From Fibrobacter sp. UBA1765 (GTDB lineage Bacteria > Fibrobacterota > Fibrobacteria > Fibrobacterales > Fibrobacteraceae): a stretch of 26,150 bases of DNA. The stretch spans positions 1-26,150 of the forward strand of contig DCGZ01000003.1 in the NCBI GenBank assembly GCA_002314675.1, written 5' to 3'. The notes under the pieces are model-generated. The model ran no database searches. It was not told the origin of the DNA and saw only the letters and a program-made list of their open reading frames with translations. The stretch's first letter is position 1, and each line of letters begins with the position of its first letter. Position numbers and translations under genes: made by a program. Shown piece by piece: positions 20,106-26,150 of this stretch.

Positions 20106-21590
20106 ATGCCTTTACCAGAAGAATACAAAGTACACATCGGCGTGTTTGACGGCCCTATGGATTTGCTCCTTTACGTGGTGCAAAAAAACGAGGTGCGTCC
20201 AGAAGCAATTTCCATTGCCGAAATTGCCGAACAGTATTTTGCATGGATGAAGGATTTAAGCCAGGCAGACCTTTCTGCCGCAGGCGATTTTTTGCTCATG
20301 GCAAGCCGCCTCATGGAACTCAAGGTTCGCGAGCTTCTACCGCGCGATGAACAGACTCCAGAGGAGGAACAGGAATTCGATGCTGACCGCGAAGCATTCA
20401 TCAAGCAGATTTACGAATACCAGCGTTACAAGCAGGTCGCCCGCGAACTGCAAGAAATGGAAGAAGCAAACTTCGGGGCATTCTACCGCGGCAGACCGGA
20501 AAAACTTTTTTCAGATGAAGAAACACTTGCCGACGCAAACATCTGGCAACTGTTCAGGGCATACCAAAAGAGCCTTCGCACAGGTACCATAGAACATATC
20601 CACCATATCGAGCTGGACTATGTAACTATCGAAGACCGTCAACAGGCAATAAGCAACTACCTTGCCGTACATGGCCGAGCACTGTTTGATGAGCTTCTCG
20701 GAAACGACCCACACCCGATCCTTGCTACAGTTACATTCATGGCCCTCATGGAAATGATCAAGACCGACGAAGTCGTGTTCCGCCAGGGCGAGCCACTCGG
20801 GCCAATCTGGATCTACCGCAAAAAGAACAACGCCCAGTACGCTGATGAAATGGCAATGGAAACTTACTACCAGTCTCCTGATCCAGAATTCAAGCCAGGC
20901 CTGCTAGAAATCTTACGCAACCGCGAAAGCGTGCAGGCAAACCAGAAGGCGGCAACAATCGATGCCGTCATGCGTGAAGCCGTACTCTGGGCAACAAGCG
21001 GCCGCATAGTCCATGAAGACGATCTCATTGCAATGCTCGAAGGACGCTTAGCGATTTCTAATGCATCCCTAAACGATGAACAGCCTGCAGATCCGAACGA
21101 TCCTAACGCTCCTAAGCAAGTAGACATTACACAGATTATCGAGCAGTCAAAGGCAGAACCCACTGCGGCATCCGATATGCAGCAAGGCGAAATGCAGCTG
21201 GAAGCAGAAACAGCTCCTAGCGAAAACACCGAAAGTGCCGTACCTGCGGACAATGGAATTTCAGAACCAGTTTCCTCAGAAAGTACTAGTGAAACTGCAG
21301 AAATTTCGCCAGATCAAGAAAATTCCTTGGCAGAGGATTTGTCCGCTGCACAAAACGCAGTCGATGACGCACTTACAGAAATCAAGCTAACAGAAAGTGC
21401 ACTCGAAGAAAGCTTTGACGACCCTGCCGAAGAACTTGCAAGCGAAGAATCTCCAATAGACGAAACAGCCGTTGAAGAATCAGAAAAAGAAAAGCCAGCA
21501 GAACCTGCCGGCTTGAATCCAAACATGACTGAAGAAGAAATTGCAGAATTCATTAGGCGCGCCCAGGAATTCTACAACAGCGACAACTAA
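20106..21590 (+). CDS. scpA: Segregation and condensation protein A with a long acidic C-terminal extension
   Basis: ScpA is the kleisin subunit that, with ScpB, closes the SMC ring in chromosome segregation. The N-terminus YKVHIGVFDGPMDLLLYVV (residues 7-25) and FLLMASRLMELKVRELLP (62-79) are the family signatures. The C-terminal winged helix that contacts the SMC head is about 190-238 (FMALMEMIKTDEVVFRQGEPLGPIWI). Normal ScpA ends near here (about 250 residues); this protein is 494. Residues 240-320 look partly folded, 320-470 are Glu/Ser/Ala-rich and disordered, and 475-494 (TEEEIAEFIRRAQEFYNS) form a likely terminal helix. scpB is not adjacent. The start is fixed by family alignment although no Shine-Dalgarno is present; heptad repeats reach the ATG. 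The stop overlaps the next gene's stop tail to tail. Confidence 0.93.
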   Translation: MPLPEEYKVHIGVFDGPMDLLLYVVQKNEVRPEAISIAEIAEQYFAWMKDLSQADLSAAGDFLLMASRLMELKVRELLPRDEQTPEEEQEFDADREAFIKQIYEYQRYKQVARELQEMEEANFGAFYRGRPEKLFSDEETLADANIWQLFRAYQKSLRTGTIEHIHHIELDYVTIEDRQQAISNYLAVHGRALFDELLGNDPHPILATVTFMALMEMIKTDEVVFRQGEPLGPIWIYRKKNNAQYADEMAMETYYQSPDPEFKPGLLEILRNRESVQANQKAATIDAVMREAVLWATSGRIVHEDDLIAMLEGRLAISNASLNDEQPADPNDPNAPKQVDITQIIEQSKAEPTAASDMQQGEMQLEAETAPSENTESAVPADNGISEPVSSESTSETAEISPDQENSLAEDLSAAQNAVDDALTEIKLTESALEESFDDPAEELASEESPIDETAVEESEKEKPAEPAGLNPNMTEEEIAEFIRRAQEFYNSDN

Positions 21591-22306
21591 TCGTTGCTAC
21601 GCCCTCCCAAAAGCCCGGCCTTGTGAGCCCAGTAAAGAAGTTGCAAAATGGCAGTAATTGCCGCCGCAACGTATGTAAGGCCAGCAGCAAGCAAGACTCC
21701 AGAAACAGTATTGTATTCACGGCCTGGCTGCACAATCGATAGCCTTGCCAAGATCTTTTTTGCACGGGCAGAAGCGTCAAACTCAACCGGCACGGTAACA
21801 AGCGTAAAGAGCGTGGCACATGCAAAAAGCACAACGCCTACAACTGCAATTTCGTGGCCAAGAGTCGCGCTGTATGCGCCCATCACGATAATGCCAATAA
21901 TCACAATCCATGGTCCAAGATTAGAACCGAGATTTGCCACAGGAACAAGGAACGAGCGAAGCCACATCGGAGCATACCCCTTTGCATGCTGAATCGCATG
22001 GCCAACCTCATGCGCAGCGACACCGGCAGCGCTCGCATTTACGCCATGGTAAACTTCCCTGGAAAGATTCAAGGTCTTGTTCAAGGGATTGTAATGGTCG
22101 CTCAAAAAGCCATGAGTTTCCTGAACAGTAACATCAGTAATGCCAGCGTCAGCAAGGATTGCACGGGCCACATCGGCACCGCAAAGGCCACTCTGGATTC
22201 TAACCTTTTGACCTGCCGAAAAACGAGTCTTGACAAGCAAAGACACCGAGCCCGAAAGAAACAGGGCAACAACCAAAATACCCATGTAAAGCGGATCAAA
22301 AATCAT
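21587..22306 (-). CDS. YugP-like membrane zinc metallopeptidase
   Basis: A 239-residue integral membrane protein of the Zn_peptidase_2 (YugP) family. There is an N-terminal membrane helix (about 8-25), the zinc-binding HEVGH motif at 99-103 (AAHEVGHAIQHAKGY), and further helices at about 118-145, 150-172 and 200-225. Upstream, DHYNPLNKTLNLSREVYHG is typical of the family. The physiological substrate is unknown. The frame opens with TTG at 22312, but ATG 22306 is chosen because AAGGAG lies six bases upstream. Its TAG (21587-21589) overlaps the scpA TAA (21588-21590), so the two converging genes share bases and no terminator separates them. Confidence 0.92.
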   Translation of the reverse strand: MIFDPLYMGILVVALFLSGSVSLLVKTRFSAGQKVRIQSGLCGADVARAILADAGITDVTVQETHGFLSDHYNPLNKTLNLSREVYHGVNASAAGVAAHEVGHAIQHAKGYAPMWLRSFLVPVANLGSNLGPWIVIIGIIVMGAYSATLGHEIAVVGVVLFACATLFTLVTVPVEFDASARAKKILARLSIVQPGREYNTVSGVLLAAGLTYVAAAITAILQLLYWAHKAGLLGGRSND

Positions 22307-22384
22307 ATTCAACTCCTTATAGCAAGAAAATACAATTTTCTACATAGGGAAATTAGATAAATAATCAAAAAAGGCAAGCCAATT

Positions 22385-22474
22385 CTACGCTTCAATCAAG
22401 TCTTTTGCAAAAGCCTCGATACGGCAAAACTCCGTCACATGATCTACACAAAAAAACTTTCCAAATCCATACAT
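22385..22474 (-). CDS. Possible 29-residue small protein after the ABC-2 permease
   Basis: A short frame begins 2 bp after the permease stop (ATG 22474) and ends at TAG 22385-22387. The product MYGFGKFFCVDHVTEFCRIE... ends in the amphipathic FAKDLIEA and has two cysteines. An AAGGG lies 12 bases upstream, farther than ideal. It could be a small operon gene, the remnant of a larger gene, or chance. The rest of the 170-bp gap holds nothing I recognise. Confidence 0.25.
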   Translation of the reverse strand: MYGFGKFFCVDHVTEFCRIEAFAKDLIEA

Positions 22475-22476
22475 CT

Positions 22477-23658
22477 CTAGATATCGCCCTTGCCCGGGTG
22501 CCTATCGCGAAGCTTCAAAAGAATATAGCCCAAAATGCCATAACCAAGCGCCTGGCAAAGAAGCGCGTAAAGGTAATGCGAAATTTCCCAGAGGCTAGCG
22601 CCTAGCTGCTCTACGGCAAGCCACGCAGGCACTGCGTATGTACTTGGCACAAGGCAGCTAAGCCACTGCATCCATTCAGGCATGCTTGAACGCGGCCAGC
22701 TAAAGCCGCTCATGAACAGGAACGGAATCGAAAGGAACAAAAAGAACTGCATTGCAGATTCCCTACGTCTAAAAGCAAGGGAACACACGAATGCAAACGC
22801 AATCGTTGCTGGCAAAAAGCTTGCTGCAAAAGCGGCGATGGTCACGACATCGCCACGGCGCGGGAATTCGAACAAGGCATAAATAAAGTAATGGAATATC
22901 GCAATCCAAATGCAGTAATGCACAAAGAACGCAAAACCTCTTCCAATGTAACGCATCCAAGCAGGCGACTTTTCTTCAGGTAGATTTTTATGCCTCAGGA
23001 ATTTTCTATTACGCCTCGGGCCGCCAAGCGTACAGGTGCCAACAATAATTGTCTGCTGTAAAATCAGCACGAGCACTGCAGGCACAACATAGTTTGCGTA
23101 GCCGCTAATTCCATTGAACATCGTCCTGAACTGTACCGGGAACGGATCTCGAATACTCTTTGCTTCAGCAAGGCTTAACCCTCTACTAAGCACAAGACGT
23201 TTTACCTTGATAGGCGCACTCAAGGTGGCGACGCAAGTTGCAAAGGCCGTTCCAATAGCACCATGGAGCATCACATAGGAACCATGCGTGTAAATGCCGA
23301 CAGCAACGTTTTCGCCCCGCTGCACGCGACGTTCCATGTTTTCCGGAATGCGCATAATGCCGTACACACGCGTCTCTGCCATGGCAATTTCTGCACTATC
23401 CATATCGTCATACACAGCTACAACATCCAGCGACTGTGTCGATTGCGACATGCGCACAAGTTCACGCGACATCTTGCTGCCGTCAAGGTCAACAATCGCG
23501 ACAGGCACCTTTGAAACAGTCTGGTTCAAATATGGTAACGGATAATAAACCGCATACAATCCAACAGCCACTACAACAAGCAGGAATACTGCCGGGTCAC
23601 TAAAGAACAACTTCCATTCTCGAAGGATTACCGAGAGAAACGTCTTAATGCTTTTCAT
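22477..23658 (-). CDS. ABC-2 type permease (second of a pair)
   Basis: A 393-residue inner-membrane protein of the ABC-2 exporter family (YhhJ/YbhR-like). One membrane helix near residues 20-42 is followed by a large extracytoplasmic domain (about 45-180: VPVAIVDLDGSKMSRELVRM, YGIMRIPENMERRVQRGENV). Five further helices run from about 185 to the end, with FLFLSIPFLFMSGFSWPRSSMPEWMQWLSCLVPSTY as the family hallmark. It overlaps the upstream permease gene by 14 bp, and GGGAG lies about ten bases before ATG. Together with that gene and the HlyD-type adaptor it should form an envelope-spanning exporter; no ATPase gene is in the window. Confidence 0.88.
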   Translation of the reverse strand: MKSIKTFLSVILREWKLFFSDPAVFLLVVVAVGLYAVYYPLPYLNQTVSKVPVAIVDLDGSKMSRELVRMSQSTQSLDVVAVYDDMDSAEIAMAETRVYGIMRIPENMERRVQRGENVAVGIYTHGSYVMLHGAIGTAFATCVATLSAPIKVKRLVLSRGLSLAEAKSIRDPFPVQFRTMFNGISGYANYVVPAVLVLILQQTIIVGTCTLGGPRRNRKFLRHKNLPEEKSPAWMRYIGRGFAFFVHYCIWIAIFHYFIYALFEFPRRGDVVTIAAFAASFLPATIAFAFVCSLAFRRRESAMQFFLFLSIPFLFMSGFSWPRSSMPEWMQWLSCLVPSTYAVPAWLAVEQLGASLWEISHYLYALLCQALGYGILGYILLKLRDRHPGKGDI

Positions 23659-24763
23659 TACGCAATTTCTCCCATCTCATAAACATCAACAGTCCGCCAA
23701 GGAACAGCCAAAAGAACATCTTAACGCTCATGATCAAAATTTCATTGAATGCGGCACTGAACCCGAGCGTACCAAAAGTCATTATGGATTGCACCTTTAG
23801 AACATGCGTAAGCGGCAGTAAAAACGCATAGGCCTTCACAATCGTAGGCATCGCAAGAATCGGGAATGTCTGGCCGGTAAACGCAAAAGCAGGACCTCCT
23901 ATTACGCCCGCGCCAGAACTAGCAATGCGCATGTTACCGGTAACAGCCACAAGCGTCATGCCAAAGAAAAGGCTTGTAAAAACCATTACACCCTGGGCCA
24001 CAAAAACCGTATAGAATTCGCTCAAGTTCATTGGTGAAACCTGGTAACGCGTAAAGCAATACACCGCAAAGTATTCAAGCCAAAGAATCAAGCCACCAGG
24101 CAAAAGCAAGCCAAAGGCGAGCGCAAATCTGGAATTGCCCGCAGCCTGCAGCCACAGCAACATTTTATTTGCACGAATCGGAGCCGAAGTCGTATACACG
24201 CCAACAAGCATAGCCGCCAGGTTAAACAGTGCCGACAAAAGCCCAAGTCCAAGATAACCGATGTAATTCCCCGTCGGGTTTTCTACCGCATGAATTTCGC
24301 TTCGAATCGGGTCAGGCAGGTTCTTGAGCGTCATATAAGCACCAACGGTACCGACTGCCGCTCGAATTTCCTTTTGAAGCGTGTTGTTGATCAGCAGCGA
24401 CTGTGCATTCGTATAGACTGGTATCAATGGAGATTCATAGCGCATAGCGCGCTTTTCAAGGTCCGGTTCAAGCACCACGATTGCATAGATATCGCCATGA
24501 CGCATTTTGCTTGCGCATTCCTCCAAGTCAAGGCAAATCGCGCCCACTTCCATTACAGGGCTAGTTTCAATGGCTCGGGTAATACGTTCAGCAAGCCTAG
24601 AATCAGCACCCTTGCGAACAACGCCAACAGGCAAATGCAAAAGGGTCTGCGCACTCAGCAGTTCTATCATGAACACAGAAACAAGCACAGGAAGCACAAC
24701 CATAATCACCCATAAAAATGGGCGACGGTATTCAAGCTTCACGACATTCCAAAACTTATTCAT
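23645..24763 (-). CDS. ABC-2 type permease (first of a pair)
   Basis: A 372-residue inner-membrane permease, distant from but built like its downstream partner. Helix 1 is at about 17-38, a periplasmic domain spans about 40-165 (LPVGVVRKGADSRLAERI, GDIYAIVVLEPDLEKRAM, VYTNAQSLLINNTLQKEI), and five helices follow (about 170-195, 213-235, 250-275, 285-315, 340-362). ATG 24763 lacks a Shine-Dalgarno sequence; it lies 44 nt from the second copy of the 107-bp palindromic element. The 306 bp separating it from the HlyD gene are entirely repeats. Transport substrate unknown. Confidence 0.87.
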   Translation of the reverse strand: MNKFWNVVKLEYRRPFLWVIMVVLPVLVSVFMIELLSAQTLLHLPVGVVRKGADSRLAERITRAIETSPVMEVGAICLDLEECASKMRHGDIYAIVVLEPDLEKRAMRYESPLIPVYTNAQSLLINNTLQKEIRAAVGTVGAYMTLKNLPDPIRSEIHAVENPTGNYIGYLGLGLLSALFNLAAMLVGVYTTSAPIRANKMLLWLQAAGNSRFALAFGLLLPGGLILWLEYFAVYCFTRYQVSPMNLSEFYTVFVAQGVMVFTSLFFGMTLVAVTGNMRIASSGAGVIGGPAFAFTGQTFPILAMPTIVKAYAFLLPLTHVLKVQSIMTFGTLGFSAAFNEILIMSVKMFFWLFLGGLLMFMRWEKLRNEKH

Positions 24764-24786
24764 AAATTATTCAGATGACAGAAATA

Positions 24787-24840
24787 AGAGGACAGAGGAC
24801 AGAGAACAGGAGTCAGTGACAGGAGTCAGGAGATTGAGGT
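24787..24840. repeat. Heptad tract upstream of the ABC-2 permease
   Basis: Units AGAGGAC (24787 and 24794), AGAGAAC, AGGAGTC, a 6-bp AGTGAC, AGGAGTC and AGGAGAT follow each other to 24834. On the minus strand this leads toward the start codon at 24763 and corresponds to the tract at 6057-6128. Confidence 0.65.
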
Positions 24841-24914
24841 TTTCCTTGTCATTGCGAGCGTAGCGTGGCAATCTAGGGTTATGTTCTGGATCACTTTGCG
24901 TTGCTCGTGATGAC
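24808..24914 (-). repeat. 107-bp palindromic element, copy 2
   Basis: Reverse-orientation copy of 5975-6081, identical except for one base. The palindromic core is 24848-24914 (GTCATTGCGAGCG at one end, complement of GTCATCACGAGC at the other). Relative to the downstream permease gene it has the same orientation and nearly the same distance (44 nt) as copy 1 has to its downstream gene. Confidence 0.85.
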
Positions 24915-24949
24915 AAGATTAGAGACAAGACAGAAGGAAGTAGGAAAAC

Positions 24950-25069
24950 GTAAGACGGAAGACGTAAGACGGAAGACGGAAACGAGTAACTAACAACTAA
25001 TAACCAAAAAAAATCTCTCGTCTGTAGGCACGTAGTGCCGTTCTTTCGTCTAACTCTAACCCCTAGATC
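24950..25069. repeat. Heptad mosaic and family A hairpin between HlyD and permease genes
   Basis: ACGTAAG and ACGGAAG heptads alternate from 24950, pass into CGAGTAA, CTAACAA, CTAATAA (24981-25001), then the family A hairpin unit at 25014-25052 (hairpin GGCAC-GTA-GTGCC, 25027-25039), then CTAACCC-type heptads that run into the HlyD stop codon. No terminator or gene is visible in the 306-bp gap 24764-25069. Confidence 0.65.
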
Positions 25070-26074
25070 CTATTTCCCCAATTCACTCATCGGGAGCAAA
25101 ACAGTCATGCCTGGGCGCAAATCCTTAACAGGCTTCTTTGGGCGCATACGAATTTCAAAAGTCTTCAGGTCAAATCCTCCACTCTCCTTGCTGCTACGCC
25201 ATGTAGCATAGTCACCTGCTGCGGCTATGTAATAGACTTCCATTTCGACCGGTAAGCGACCAAGCGCAGGTACAATCACGAACAGGCTCTTTCCTTTCTG
25301 AATATGCACAAGCAAATCTTCACGGACATTGAAAATAGCCCATGCATCATTCATATCGGTAACGGCAGCTACGGGCATGCCTGCGCCAACGACTTCACCT
25401 TCTTCTGCAGACTTCAATGTGATTTCGCCATCAATCGGGGCGATAATCTTTGTTTCTTCAAGGTAGGCATCCACTTCCTGGTTTGCTCCTTGTGCTTGTA
25501 ATACAAGCGCATTTGCAGCGGCCTTGTCTTCGTTACGTGCACCGGTTTGAGCCATTTCATACTGTGCCCTTGCTGCCGCGGCGGCGCTTGCGCTTGCCTT
25601 CATCTGGGTTTCCGCCTCATCACGTTTTTGCAGCGGAAGCACGCCCTGGTCATAAAGCTTCTGCACACGGTCGTAAGTTGACTTAGCAAGGTTTGCAGCA
25701 TCTTGAGCGCGGTCGGCCATAGCCTTTGCGGCGGCAATTTCTTCAGCGCGAGCACCAGTCTGTGCCTTACTTGCCTGGGCCTTTGCGGCAGCGAGCGCGC
25801 CCTTTGCCTGAGTCTTCTTCGCGGCAATTTCGGGGCTATAAAGAACAGCGACCAAGTCCCCCTTCTTTACATTGTCGCCTTCACGAATAAAAATCCGTTC
25901 CAGGCGGCCAGGGACCTTCCCGGCAATCATTACACGACGTGCTTCCACCTGTCCCTGCAAATATGCAATTTCAGGCTCAGTTGCAAAATCACGCAAATGA
26001 TGCAAACCTAGCATCATAAGGGCAATAATTGCCAAACCAAAAACAATCTTTACAATGTACTTTAGAACTTTCAT
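25070..26074 (-). CDS. HlyD/YbhG-type membrane fusion protein (exporter adaptor)
   Basis: A 334-residue periplasmic adaptor anchored by one N-terminal membrane helix (about 7-25). The first half of the biotinyl-lipoyl domain (VMIAGKVPGRLERIFIREGDNVKKGDLVAVLYSPE, 48-82) is followed by a long Ala/Lys/Gln-rich coiled-coil hairpin (about 85-205), in which AQTGAR occurs twice (107-112 and 174-179). The lipoyl fold closes with IIAPIDGEITLKSAEEGEVV (210-229), and a beta-barrel part follows. It links an inner-membrane transporter to an outer-membrane TolC-like channel, here presumably the two ABC-2 permeases downstream. AAAGGA lies four bases before ATG. The last codons sit against repeat words; the stop TAG is part of a CTAT word. 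Confidence 0.93.
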   Translation of the reverse strand: MKVLKYIVKIVFGLAIIALMMLGLHHLRDFATEPEIAYLQGQVEARRVMIAGKVPGRLERIFIREGDNVKKGDLVAVLYSPEIAAKKTQAKGALAAAKAQASKAQTGARAEEIAAAKAMADRAQDAANLAKSTYDRVQKLYDQGVLPLQKRDEAETQMKASASAAAAARAQYEMAQTGARNEDKAAANALVLQAQGANQEVDAYLEETKIIAPIDGEITLKSAEEGEVVGAGMPVAAVTDMNDAWAIFNVREDLLVHIQKGKSLFVIVPALGRLPVEMEVYYIAAAGDYATWRSSKESGGFDLKTFEIRMRPKKPVKDLRPGMTVLLPMSELGK

Positions 26075-26095
26075 ATTATCCTTTATTTAGAAGCC

Positions 26096-26150
26096 AGAAA
26101 ACAGGAGTCAGGTCGCACCTTCGGTGCTTTGAGGCGTGAGGTCGTCGCTT
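26096..26150. repeat. Repeat mosaic upstream of the HlyD gene (continues beyond the window)
   Basis: AACAGGAGTCAGG (26100-26112) matches the heptad words of 24806-24830. A family B hairpin unit follows: GGTC, GCACC-TTC-GGTGC (26115-26127), TTTGAGG, then GTGAGGTCG at the edge. Nearly the same unit is present on the other strand at 5910-5945. Confidence 0.65.

Overview
The window looks like part of the chromosome of a Fibrobacter-type bacterium, F. succinogenes or a close relative. This is inferred from gene content and style. There is a secreted multi-domain GH43 arabinan-degrading enzyme ending in a type-IX-sorting-like domain, an outer-membrane barrel with an Asp/Glu/Lys-rich linker, a queuosine gene, and intergenic spaces filled with short degenerate words. 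I could not run any search. No rRNA, tRNA, CRISPR array, transposase or phage gene was seen.

Layout. 1-463 (-): 5' part of leuS. 464-1028: gene-free, with a heptamer repeat, a cluster of inverted repeats and an AT-rich palindrome. 1029-2352 (+): two overlapping, AT-richer genes of unknown function, the second secreted. 2415-3800 (+): sugar-porter MFS transporter. 3801-4260: a repeated TTTAGTACC word, a possible small RNA and a strong terminator. 4261-5724 (+): gltX. 5725-6128: hairpin-bearing repeats plus one copy of a 107-bp palindromic element. 6129-8376 (+): a zinc-ribbon/BON-like protein and a WYL regulator. 8427-9473 (+): queA. 9590-10024 (-): small secreted SH3-like protein. 10127-11134 (+): mltG. 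11356-17703 (-): outer-membrane protein, B12-binding radical SAM protein fused to DUF2344, and the GH43 enzyme. 17704-18034: promoters and a candidate antisense-facing small RNA whose loop matches the anti-Shine-Dalgarno sequence. 18035-19864 (+): glmS. 20106-21590 (+): scpA with a long acidic tail. 21587-22306 (-): YugP-like membrane zinc peptidase. 22385-26074 (-): HlyD-type adaptor and two ABC-2 permeases, an exporter set without an ATPase gene inside the window.

Most genes are housekeeping (tRNA charging, tRNA modification, cell-wall synthesis, chromosome segregation). The main accessory functions are plant-polysaccharide use (GH43, sugar transporter) and export.

The most unusual signal is between the genes. 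Many spacers are built from degenerate 7-bp units that start at one gene's stop codon and run up to the next start codon. Embedded in them are small hairpins of fixed geometry (5-bp stem, 3-nt loop) whose flanks are conserved while the stems change with compensating substitutions. A 107-bp palindromic element is present in two near-identical copies 19 kb apart, each lying 44-47 nt upstream of a start codon and in the same orientation relative to it. These structures are read directly from the sequence; their function is unknown.
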